Under the pieces are notes generated by a model. That model did no database searches and was not told the DNA's origin. It saw only the letters and a list, made by a program, of their open reading frames with translations. The translations under genes and the position numbers were made by a program. From Isotricha intestinalis (lineage: Eukaryota > Ciliophora > Litostomatea > Vestibuliferida > Isotrichidae), in assembly GCA_023807065.1 (NCBI GenBank), contig JAJJLU010004619.1, positions 1 through 11,171 on the forward strand: 11,171 bases of DNA, written 5' to 3'. Below, piece after piece: positions 1 through 8,854 of this stretch; position 1 is the first letter of the stretch, and the number at the start of each line of letters is the position of its first letter.

Positions 1-240
1 AGATTAATATTTTCTTCCATTTCATCACTTTTTGTTAAAATAAAAAGACAAGAATTATATTCAAAATTTATTTTTCTTCTTTCGATTGTACTAACAATTT
101 GTTGAATCATTTTATTATTATCATTAATTAAATTCTAAACATTTTTAAAAATAAAACTATTACATAAATTTATAAGAGGATAAAATAATTCTACTTCAAA
201 AGTTGAATTTCCAACATTAGAAATTAAAAATTCTATATTT
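1..240 (-). pseudogene. Dynamin-like GTPase fragment (G4 region)
   Basis: Read on the minus strand, about 70 codons stay in one frame from near 235 to the left edge. They include INLCNSFIF, then an Ile/Arg/Lys-rich helix (MIQQIVSTIERRK), then CLFILTKSDEMEE. The hydrophobic strand followed by TKSD (24-35) matches the G4 motif (T/NKxD) that reads the guanine base in GTPases, and the preceding segment resembles the stretch after G3 in large dynamin-like GTPases. A TAG (135-137) interrupts the frame. G1 to G3 are absent here, and the protein would continue past the left edge. The frame runs into sequence that the plus strand reads as Sec24, so one of the two is chimeric or the boundary lies inside 184-240. 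The family call rests on one motif and its context. A Ras-like or septin-like GTPase is possible. Confidence 0.5.
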
Positions 241-656
241 AGATGTAAAAAAGATAAAAGTTATATTAATAATAAATATATTCATCATAAATTAAATCAA
301 TTAATTGTTATTTGTAACATATGTAATTTTGAAAATATAATTTTATCAATTGAAAATGGAGTTAAGATGAATATATGAATATTTCTGACAGAGATTCTTG
401 TATTGAATTAACTAAACCAACTATTTAGTGTGTTAATGATAATTTTGATAATAAAATTTTTTACCCATATTATATTTTTATGATTGATATTTCTGATGAT
501 TCTTTTGAATTATTTTACCTAATTATATTATTAATTCTATTCAAAATAATTTAGATTTTTTTGATTATATATAATACTTTTATATCAATTTTACTTTATG
601 ATGAAAACACTATTAAGGGGTTTAAGGTATTAAAAAATAATAAAGAAGAAAATTAA
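184..656 (+). pseudogene. Sec24 fragment (zinc finger and start of trunk domain)
   Basis: Sec24 is the cargo-binding subunit of the COPII coat at ER exit sites. The frame reads NSIFRCKKDKSYINN, then VICNICNFEN, matching the Sec24 zinc finger (RCxxCxxYINP ... W-x-C-x2-C). After a frameshift near 375 comes ISDRDSCIELTKPTI, then FYPYYIFMIDIS, which fits the entry to the trunk (RPELxxGSVEF ... PPVYLFLIDVS). After two more shifts (near 518 and 565-570) FISILLYDENTIKGFKVL fits the following GFITFD-type strand. Only about 150 of the family's 700-1000 residues are present. The N-terminal tail, most of the trunk, and the beta, helical and gelsolin domains are missing. The second zinc-finger Cys is Asp, the Pro of YINP is Asn, and a TAG lies at 426-428. 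This is clearly a non-functional remnant. Confidence 0.75.
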
Positions 657-1079
657 AAACATATCTTTTTAAAATGAAATGAGGAATGGGCCCAATCCCA
701 TAATATTTCTCTTTTAAATATTTCATTAATAGTCTCTATATAATCATTAATTAAATTTAAATAATTATTATAACTATTATTTTGATTATTTTATTTTATT
801 TTTATTGAGAAAAAATGTCTTTAATTTTTTGTTTTTTTTTCTTTTTAAAATATTTTATTTTAATATTTTTTGTGAGCTCAAAAATTTATTTATTGAATTT
901 AAAAAGTTATTTTGATCTTTATTCTTTTTTATATTTTTATAATATCAAATTCTTGAGATATATATAATAATATTTTTATAAATATTTTTTTATTTTTTAA
1001 TAAAAACGACCATTTTTCCAAGCAAATGATTTGTAAAAAATAAAATGATTTATATTTAAAGAGATTTAATAATTATAAA
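657..1079. other. AT-rich intergenic stretch
   Basis: I see no coding potential here. The stretch holds long T runs (for example around 828-845 and 985-997) and the GC-rich inverted motif listed separately. It separates the end of the Sec24 remnant from the end of the convergent minus-strand membrane-protein gene, so both 3' flanks fall in it. Confidence 0.5.
681..700. repeat. GC-rich inverted motif, copy 1
   Basis: GAGGAATGGG is followed directly by CCCAATCCCA, a near palindrome centred at 690/691 in otherwise AT-only sequence. It shares the core GCCCAATCCC with copies 2 and 3. It lies between genes, and the G-rich arm is on the left. Confidence 0.75.
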
Positions 1080-2774
1080 TCAAGGCTTTAATAGACTTTC
1101 AAAATCAATATCTGATGTGTTTGTTTCTAAGAGTGAAACTTTTTTCTAAGTTATCTTCTTTAGTGTTTGCTATATTAACCTTATCTTTTTTTTTCTTCTT
1201 GATGCTTTTTTAGTTATTCATATTCTTTAATTTTTTCTTCTATTGTTTCCTTTAACAATTTCATAGATTTTATCTTTAAATTCCTCATTTCTTTCCAATA
1301 TAAATAAATAACAACCAATAAAATATTGCCCAAATTTTTCTATTAAAGATTCAGAAATAAATTTAAAGGAATTTTTTATTGCAAATCATTTTGCTTTTTT
1401 ATTTAATTTTTCAAATAATTTTTTTTATAATGTCTTCTCAAGATTAAGAAGTTCTTTGTTCATCTAATCATTTTTCATGAATTTTAATAGAATTATTATT
1501 TACAATATTACACTTAAAAAAATTATAATTCAAAGGTAATTTTGAATTTGAAGAAGAAAAATCTTTAATTTTACTAGAAGAATATGTATTAACATGATGA
1601 TTAATTTTATTTAAATCATTATCAAAGCAACCTCCAAAAAAATTAAAATTTCTTTTTTTTTAATTTCATAACTTTTTCTTCAATTAATTCATTAAAATCA
1701 TTTAACAACTTGAAATTTATTATAAAAAGTTACATTAATAAATTCACATATTATAGTAAGTAATTCAACAATTTCATCAACTGCACCTGCAATATCTTGC
1801 ATTTTTTTATATGACCTACAAATTATTTTTAAATTATTTTTCATTCTATAAATAAAAATTGTATATAAATTTCCTGAAAAATTACTTTGAAAAGTATCTT
1901 CAATATGTTCTAAAGAATATAAATTTATTATACTTTCAGTGTCAAATAAAATTCCATCATCAGTTTTTATTTTAAGAGAATTATAATATAACATTATTAT
2001 TTTTGATGAATGGTCATAATAATATATTGTTTGAGTACGAAAAAAATATTCAATTGGATTTTTATAATTTTCTATATCAATATAGTCATATAATGTATTT
2101 TAAAAGTTAAATAAATTTTTCCTTTTTGAATTAAATTATCTATATCTTTATCATTATAATATTTATTTTTATTATATGAATAATTAATACATTTAAAAAT
2201 TCCAATATGATACATTGAATTTAATTCATTTTCTTCTCCATGTTTAATTTGAGGATAACGAAATTGAGTATTTTGATTAATAGTTTTATTTAAAGTTGCC
2301 TTAAATAATTTTTTAATACAAATATAATTAGAATAATTTAATATTTCTACATTTTTAAATAAATACTTATTTGAAAAATCATATTCATCACATCTTTCAT
2401 AAATCCAATGGTCAATTTCTTCTATATTTAATGAAGAATATGATATTGATTCATTACTTTCAATTCCAATTATAGTTTATAATTTATTATCATAAAAATA
2501 ATTAATTCTATTTATACTTTCTTCAATTTCTAATAAGTGAATAAAATAATTATGTGATAAATATAAAATTCCTGAGCCTAAAACAGTTTTTTCATTTTGA
2601 TAAGTTGATGGATTTTTTTAAAAAAAAATCTCCTGTTACAATTATACCTAATGATGAACCTAAAATTATTATTAATAATGATATTATTCCTGATAAAATT
2701 GATGAATGTTTTTCTTGTCCTTTGAAATATAATGTTAAATCAGGAGATATTAAATCAAATTGTTTGAAAAACAT
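1080..2774 (-). pseudogene. Protist-type putative membrane protein, multiply interrupted
   Basis: The start at 2774 opens MFFKQFDLISPDLTLYFKG, then one hydrophobic helix (SGIISLLIIILGSSLGIIV, about residues 29-47). A long polar region follows (IEEIDHWIYERCDEYDF, QNTQFRYPQIKHGEENE, NYKNPIEYFFRTQTIYYY, KIKTDDGILFD). Near the C-terminus is RSYKKMQDIAGAVDEIVELL, a conserved-looking segment leading into a second hydrophobic stretch, then a Lys/Glu-rich tail ending SDIDFESLLKP. This arrangement resembles large families of uncharacterised transmembrane proteins in ciliates and other protists, whose function I do not know. About eight frameshifts (near 2595, 2095, 1695, 1655, 1470, 1245, 1185 and 1130) and in-frame stops (TAA at 2477-2479 and 1214-1216, others near 1430 and 1395) break the roughly 560-codon frame. 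The plus-strand frame at 2554-2793 is only its shadow. Confidence 0.65.
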
Positions 2775-3204
2775 TTTTTATGAGATTTTTTAATAATATT
2801 TATAAAGATTTTTTATTTTATTTAAATTTATTTTTAAAAATTTTGTTGATAATAAAGTATTTATTTATAATACAATAAATTATTTAATTAAATTTATATT
2901 AATATTTGTTATTTAATAAAATCATTTATGAGATGAGAGATATTTTATGATTAATATTATTTAAATTATAAGAAACTTTGAATTTGACAATTATAATTTT
3001 ATTTATTCATTAAATAATAAATGGGGGTTTGCCCAATCCCCAATATTTTTATTTTATTGTAAATTTATAAAAAAGGGAAAAAATATTAATAAAAAAAAAT
3101 TTAAAAAAAAAACTATTTTAGTTAAAAAAATAAAAAAAAATAAAAAAATAAATAATAGATAACCCTAATTAATTAAACATAATCCAAAAAAAAAATAAAA
3201 AAAA
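2775..3204. other. AT-rich divergent intergenic region
   Basis: The region lies between the start of the minus-strand membrane protein (2774) and the start of the plus-strand RRM gene (3205), so both 5' flanks fall here. It contains inverted motif copy 2 and, from about 3070 to 3204, a strongly A-rich tract leading straight into the RRM gene's ATG. I see no further coding signal and cannot assign a core promoter element. Confidence 0.5.
3021..3046. repeat. GC-rich inverted motif, copy 2
   Basis: ATGGGGGTTTG on the left is followed by CCCAATCCCCAATATT on the right. The two arms are imperfect inverses, and the right arm reads as two CCCAAT/CCCCAAT units. The core GCCCAATCCC is identical to copies 1 and 3. 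The motif lies between two divergent gene starts. Confidence 0.75.
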
Positions 3205-3876
3205 ATGAAATCACCACCACATAATCATTCCCATACTCATTATCACAGTCATTCACACAGAGAACGTTCTCATTCAAATTCCCAAGAAAGAAAACAACAT
3301 TATAAACATTACAAAGAAAAAAAAAGAAAAAGAAAAGATAAAAGAAAAAGAAAAAAATGATGATAATGAAAGTATGTTTTCAAGTAATAGTGAAAATTCA
3401 ACAAACAATAACAATACTAACAAAGATAATCAAAACAAATAAAAGTAAGAGAAATATGGATTGGAAATTTACCAAATGGAACAACAAAATCAACATTATA
3501 TAAAATATTTTTATATATGGTGAAATATCAAAAATAAAAATAAATACAGAAAGAAAATTTGCATATATAAGATATAAATTAGTAAATAGTGCATCAAATG
3601 CATATAAAAAAACAATACATAGAGATTTTTTTTAATGGAAAAAGAGTAAAAATTTTATATAGTGATTCTAATATAAGAGATGGTATTATTGGTGATGAAA
3701 ATGATTTTGTTTTATCTGATAAAACTTGTAAATTAATTTATATATCTTTAAATAAAAATAATATATTTCTTTCTGATAAATGATCAAAAATTTCAATAAA
3801 TGAATTTACTTTTGATAAAAGTTTTTATTTTCTATTTGTTTTAAACATAAAATATAATAAATATACATTATTCTAA
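3205..3876 (+). pseudogene. His-rich, basic RRM RNA-binding protein, interrupted
   Basis: The ATG at 3205 opens a His/Ser-rich segment (HNHSHTHYHSHSH, residues 6-18), then a run of Lys/Arg/Glu, then a Ser/Asn-rich linker. An RNA-recognition motif follows: RNP2-like IWIGNLP (from 3454), the helix TTKSTLYKIF, and RNP1-like RKFAYIRY (about 3550-3573), ending NGKRVKILYSDSN. This order is typical of SR-like or Spen/FPA-type nuclear RNA-binding proteins, with RNP1 and RNP2 aromatics that would stack on RNA bases. Frameshifts lie in homopolymers near 3352, 3437, 3508 and 3627-3634, and a TGA at 3781-3783 precedes a further 30 in-frame codons ending TAA at 3874-3876. The tail is not recognised. It converges on the DENN gene with overlapping stops. 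RRM assignment is firm; the subfamily is not. Confidence 0.7.
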
Positions 3877-6055
3877 AAATAAAAAAATATATTTTCTCAA
3901 AGAAATTGTTATAACTGAGAATAATTGTTTTATTTCATTTTTTATTCTATTAATATCATATTTTTCAATGTTTAGAAATAAAATATTTAAAACACTCATT
4001 GTTATAATTTCTTGAAATTCAATTTGTTTAAATTCAAAACATGAATTTTCAATTAAATCAGGAATTTCATTTTTAAACATCATCATATAAGCTGGTTTTC
4101 TGTTAATTTCTTAAGAAGGAAAAATTTCTTCAAGTTCCTCTATTTTTAATTTATTTAATAAATTTATATACTTGATAATAATTGAATTATCAAAGTTAAT
4201 TTTATTATATTTATAAGTAATTCTATTTTTAGAAATATCCATTTTTTTTTCAATAAAATCAGATTCAATTTCTTTTCCAAAAAATTCTTGTAAATTATTT
4301 TTATAACAAAGATAAAATGTATAAAAATTAATAGAATCCTCTTTTGAATTATGATTAATATATATTTTATCAATTAAATCCATATAATCTAATATAATTG
4401 TTTTATTAAGTTTTTTTAAAACAACTAATTCATCAAATATCATATGAATTGGATGTAACTTTTCAAATTTTTTTCTACTAGAAATATAATCAAAATAAAA
4501 GAATAAAATCTAAATGATTCTAAAAAATTTTGTATAAAATTCCCTTCATCTTCATCTAAATCAAATTCATTTTTATCAAAATATTTTACTTCAAATTCAA
4601 AATATTCCCCTTTTTTATTTTGTTTTTCTAATCTATTCATTTTAATTATAGGATAAAGAAAAGAGAAAACATTAAGAAAAAAATCATAAAAAATATTTTG
4701 TAATAATTGATTTAAATCTTTAATATTATTTTGAATATTAAAAAAGTCAGAATCAATGTCTAATTAGTTAATTTACCAAAAATTTCTTTTATTTTCAAAT
4801 TTAAAACTACAATTGTTATTTCAAAATACTTCTTTCATTAGAAATATTATTTTTAATAAGAATACTATTTAAATAATCTCTTAAATCACCTAAATTTTCT
4901 TTTTTTTTCTTCTATATTTGAATCAAAACAAGAATTATTGCTTATTCTAAATTAAGAGTAAAATGAAGTTTACTTTGTAATTGAATTTCAAATGATTCAT
5001 TATAGCTTAAATTAAATCCTAAAATATTATTATTTGGTTTATTTATTATATCTGAATTACTACCTTTATTTAATTCTTTTAATCCAATTAAATAAATTCC
5101 CCAATCATATTGTGAATCTAAAGGAAAATTAAATAATGCCATAATTAACATAAATAAATTCAAAGGTTCTGTTTTCAAATAAAAAAGATTTAATTGCTTT
5201 TCAAGAAATGAATATAAGAAAATTTCTGTTATTTGATTATAAGGTAATAAAGTAAAAATTTTTGATATATTTATATCATAAAATGGATATCCTGAAATTT
5301 GTTCAATGTTATATTTTTTTAATTTGGTAAAACTAAAAATTCATTTTTATTATTTGTTAATGAATATTCAGATAATATATGATAACAAAAAAAATAAATG
5401 ATTCTTTTGAATAAATTGACATTGGAATAAAATTTAGAATATTATAAATTTGAATAATTTCAATTTCTGGAATAAAAAAATTGTTTATATATTTCATCAC
5501 ATAAATCATTAAATAATTTAAAACATTGATATTGAGATATAATTACAAAATATTTTGGTATAAAAACTTTAATATTTTTATTTGAAAAATTTTTTATTAT
5601 TTGTTGTTCATGAAAATTATAATAAGCATTTTAATTTATTTTTTCATCATTAATCGATGGATTAATTTGAAAAATTAAATTTTTAGTATAATTTTCAATA
5701 TTAACATTTGAATTAGGATCATGCGTATAATATAAACTAAAAGGTTTTGGAAAAAGAAATTTCATAATATCATTAAATGAAATCATTTCTTTTTTATAAT
5801 CAGATGATAAAACACTTAAAATTGAAGGATCAATATCAAATGTTAATTCATTTAAATTATTATTTGATACTGTTTCTTTATTTTCATCTTAATATATTTC
5901 AATTTTTAATGGCATTTCATTTATTATAAAAGATGAATCATATACAATAATCAAAAACATTTCAATTAAATTATGTGAAAAACCACAATAAGGAAACCTT
6001 TTTATTTCACAAAACCCATTAAATTCATATATAAATTCATAATAAATATATATAC
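3868..6055 (-). pseudogene. DENN-domain protein (Rab GEF type), interrupted
   Basis: DENN proteins are Rab guanine-nucleotide exchange factors. The minus strand reads CEIKRFPYCGFSHNLIEMF, then FLFPKPFSLYYTHDPNSN, then PKYFVIISQYQCFKLFNDL (the uDENN-to-cDENN strand in which a lipid- or Rab-related core begins PKCxxxxS). After EIEIIQIYNILNFIP comes IFTLLPYNQITEIFLYSFLE followed by the LFMLIMALFNFPLDSQYDWG region, matching the cDENN helix and the PFxWxxxxIP-type segment. The C-terminal part (HPIHMIFDELVVLKKL, ITYKYNKINFDNSIIIKYIN) would be the dDENN or tail. The frame is broken by shifts near 5490, 5320, 4945-4910, 4750 and 4500 and by in-frame TAA at 5889-5891, 5631-5633 and 4111-4113; each TAA sits where Gln would fit. 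No convincing start codon is visible at the N-terminal end. Alternative: a protist family only distantly DENN-like. Confidence 0.65.
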
Positions 6056-6099
6056 TTTTATAATTTTTAAAAAAAATTCAAAAAAAAATAAATACTTAA

Positions 6100-6510
6100 T
6101 TTGTAACTCCAATACTCTCATTGTCATACAATTTAAAGTCATAATAATTTTTTCAATAACAACACTAACAATTCTTTCACAAGTATTACAATATATATAT
6201 TCCCCTTCTTTTTGAATATAAATTTCTTATTTCCTGCATTAGTCAAATGAACAAAGTCCAGATTTAGCAATGTTATCAGTACTTTTAAAATAATCACTTT
6301 GTTCCATAACTAACTTATTTATAATTTCTTTTAATTGGAGCAAGGAACCTTATGATGAATTCCTATTGCAGTCATCCAAATAATTGTATTACCTTTATTT
6401 TCTTTCATTCCTTTTATTATATTTTCTGCTTGAAGAATTAAATTGACTCATTATAATAATGTGATTATCATATCTTTTTTATAGAAAATATTGGGAAGTA
6501 AATTTATCAT
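6100..6510 (-). pseudogene. Cys-rich (zinc-ribbon-like) fragment, unrecognised
   Basis: An ATG at 6510 opens about 20 codons, then TAA TGA, then a helix-like AENIIKGMKENKGNTIIWM and IGIHHKVPC. After a frameshift near 6340, MEQSDYFKSTDNIAKSGLC leads to CSFD-x-CRK and, some 20 residues later, YCNTCERI (CxxC at 6179-6190). Two Cys pairs with this spacing look like a zinc ribbon. Two in-frame TAA codons (6239-6241 and 6227-6229) lie between the pairs; both could be Gln. The fragment is on the DENN strand just upstream of it, but I see no continuous frame joining them. I do not recognise the family. Confidence 0.4.
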
Positions 6511-6735
6511 TTATAAATATATAAATTTAGAAGTATTTTTTCTTTGGGTTATTTTTATATTAAATATAAATATAAATATTTTTTTTAAATTAATTATGAA
6601 AATATAATAAATATATTAAATCCATATATTAAATATATAAATAACACAATTAATAAACCAAAAAATGATAATATATAAAAAAATTTTTTAAAAAACTAAA
6701 TTATTACATAAAAATTTAATATTTAACTTAAAATA
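6511..6735. other. AT-rich intergenic stretch
   Basis: There is no coding signal between the TM9SF stop and the Cys-rich fragment. The sequence is almost purely A and T with short repeats such as TTAAATATA and ATAAATAT. Confidence 0.45.
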
Positions 6736-7423
6736 TTAATCAATCAATTTTTTTTTAGAATAAATATATCAAAGAAAACCAAAAGTAGAAATAACCCCAC
6801 TAGCTCCACAAATCAAAGCAGTGAGAGTACAAATTAAAGCCATAATTAAAAAATAAACAACAATAGCAGTAAATCTAGTAATATCAATAGAAAGAAAATA
6901 ATAAAAAGAAAAAACAGCAATATACAAAGCAGGACTAGCACTAACAAAAAATGATTTCCACCACCAATTATAATTTCCTTTACATAAATTTAAATAAATA
7001 AAAATAATAGAAACTTCCGAAGATAAAACAACTAAAAATACAATAGATAAAACTTAAAATGAAACAAGATAAAAAACTTGATATCTCCACATATAACCCA
7101 TTAAATAAATAAATTCAATTATAATAGTAGCAAATGGAATTAAACCAGTTAACCAAACAATATATTTTAATTTAAGATACCAAGGTTTATCATTAATTGT
7201 AGTTGATAATAAATTTATTTTACATGGACACTTAATATTTTTTCTTTTAATTGCTAAAAAACTACCAAATAAAATTAAAGGACTTGAAATACAAATCCAT
7301 AAAATTACTAATTTTAATATTTCTGATATTTTTAAACCAACCGACGATGATTCAATAGTAAATAAAATTCTAACAATTATTAATATAAATAAACATAGTC
7401 CAAGGAAATAATAATGCAGTTAA
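6736..7423 (-). pseudogene. TM9SF/nonaspanin (EMP70) C-terminal half
   Basis: TM9 superfamily proteins are nine-helix Golgi/endosomal membrane proteins. This fragment carries the C-terminal helices. Family landmarks appear in order: LTALLFPWTMF (family LTAFLFPG), LVILWICISSPLILFGS, NDKPWYLK (family EQPWY), LTGLIPFATI, SSEVSIIFIYLNLCKGNYNW (family AEVSIVLTYFQLCAEDYxWWW), WWWKSFF, and the C-terminus YIYSKKKLID followed by TAA (6736-6738). The family end is KIYSxxKxD, a COPI-binding signal, so TAA is a genuine stop there. The N-terminal lumenal domain and first helices (about 300 residues) are missing, replaced by a GTPase. Defects: a frameshift near 7375-7395, TAA at 7054-7056 where Leu is usual, and TGA at 6769-6771 where Arg/Lys is usual. 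Confidence 0.9.
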
Positions 7424-8591
7424 ACAATCATTTAAACCTAAAAAATAATTATAAAATGTTGATTTTCCTGAATTAATTGTACCAACAATTGGAATACTAA
7501 ATCTATTTATATTAATATATGTATGATATTTTGTTTTAAATCAATAATTGATTTAATTGAATTATCAATTGTTATGTCAATTTTTATTTTATTATCTTGA
7601 ATAAAATTATCAAGAGTCTTAATTTTTTCATGTAATGATTTAAATTGTAGTAATAAATAATCATCATTATTTTCTTCTTTTATAATATCATCATTTTTTT
7701 CTTCTATTTTAATATCATTATTTTTTTCTTCTAAAATTTCACATTCACTACTTTTAATTGAATTATTTAAATTAATATTTTTTTCTTTTTTTCTTTCTTT
7801 TTTATCATTATCATTATCACTTATTTCACTACTCTCATAATTAGAATCTAATTCTTTTATTTTATTCTTAATTTCTTTTATTTTTTCATTTATTTTTTTT
7901 GTTTTCTTTTTTTTATTTTTTCTTTCATCATCATTGTCATTATCTTCAATTATATATTTTTTTAATTTTTTTTCTAATTTTTTAATCTTATTTTTTATTT
8001 CAATTTTATATAATTTATCTTTAATTGTTTTTTTTTATTTTTAATTAATTTCTTTAACTCCTTTTTTTTTTTTAAATTCTTCTCAGAAGAGTCATCATCG
8101 CTATCAGTATCATATTTTGTTAATTTTTTTTTAATTTTTTTATTTCTTTTTCAAGATTTTTACGTTCTTTTATTATTTCATCTTCTTCATTTGATGAATC
8201 TGAAATAGAAGATGAAATATTACTTTTTTTTATCTTTTTTTTCTTCAGATTTTTGGGATTCTTTTTTTTTTATCTTCTTCATTTTATGATTTATCTTTTT
8301 TTTCTTCATATTTTTTGGATTCTTTTTTTTTATCTTCTTCATTTTGAGAGTCTGAAATAATAGATGAATCATTACTTTTTTGTTTTTCTTTTTTTTCGAC
8401 TTTTGATTGATTCATTTGTACTTTCAGTAAGAGTATTTTCATTTGATCTTAAATTATTTATTCGATTATTCACTTTTTTTTCAATTTCTATTTCTTTTTC
8501 ATTTGATTCATAAATAAATTTTTGATTCTTTTATATTTTGTGAATTATTATTGATATCTTCTTTTTTCTCTATTTCATTTTGTTTTTTCAT
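7424..8591 (-). pseudogene. P-loop GTPase (dynamin-like) with Lys/Glu-rich N-terminus, truncated
   Basis: From an ATG at 8591 (another lies at 8617) the minus strand encodes about 330 residues rich in Lys, Glu, Asp, Asn and Ser with coiled-coil character. FKSLHEKIKTLDNF and a linker lead to NRFSIPIVGTINSGKST (P-loop 7457-7483) and FYNYFLGLND. GxxNSGKST after a hydrophobic strand, then FxNxxLG, is the G1 region of dynamin-like large GTPases, which use GTP to remodel membranes. The sequence stops being GTPase at about 7424, where TM9SF begins in the same frame; G2, G3, G4 and the stalk are missing. Homopolymer frameshifts lie near 8525, 8395, 8265, 8235, 8140, 8030 and 7515, and a TAA lies at 8284-8286. 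Small P-loop families other than dynamins cannot be excluded. Confidence 0.7.
8231..8352 (-). repeat. Two-unit tandem repeat in the GTPase N-terminus
   Basis: Two adjacent units of about 61 and 60 bases (8352-8292 and 8291-8231, read on the minus strand) encode nearly the same 20 residues, SQNEEDKKKES-KxEEKKDK. The second unit has TAA (8284-8286) where the first has CAA (8344-8346), a one-base difference, and one extra A that shifts its frame. Confidence 0.75.
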
Positions 8592-8854
8592 TTTTTTATG
8601 AAGAATAATTTTGTCATATCTAATATATAATAATTAACTATTTTTGAATTTTTATATTTTTATTTTATAGATTAATAATATAATTAAATATAATATTTTT
8701 GAAAATAATAATTATAATATTAATATAAATTTTATGAAAATATTTTTCAAATATATAAAAAATCAATATGGGGATTGGATTGGGCCCAATCCCCAATACC
8801 CAATTTATAGACAAAATTTTATGTGAATTTAAAAAAATAAAATAAAAAATTTGT
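8592..8854. other. AT-rich intergenic stretch
   Basis: No gene is seen between the GTPase start and the end of the next minus-strand gene. It contains inverted motif copy 3. Confidence 0.45.
8769..8806. repeat. GC-rich inverted motif, copy 3 (longest)
   Basis: The G-rich arm GGGGATTGGATTGGG ends at 8784. It is followed at once by the C-rich arm CCCAATCCCCAATACCCAAT. The inner 12 bases ATTGGGCCCAAT are a perfect palindrome. Each arm reads as two or three imperfect units of CCCAAT/CCCCAAT or its complement, like short degenerate telomeric repeats pointing at each other. Confidence 0.85.

Noticed and set aside
2554..2793. Plus-strand open frame of 79 codons
   Set aside because: It is antisense to the minus-strand frame 2774-2592, which carries a recognisable leader and membrane helix and fits the downstream gene; the plus frame matches nothing.
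3160..3175. AACCCTAA, resembling a TTAGGG-type telomere unit
   Set aside because: A single unit in A-rich sequence with no tandem copies; expected by chance.
4164..4373. Minus-strand open frame of 69 codons, rich in Ile and Leu
   Set aside because: It lies inside 4443-4111 in another frame. The latter reads as the DENN C-terminal region; the Ile/Leu richness is a by-product of AT composition.
7670..8350. Runs of T/C-rich repeats as a CRISPR-like or satellite array
   Set aside because: They are the complement of Lys/Glu/Asp codons in the GTPase N-terminus; spacing is irregular apart from one two-unit repeat.
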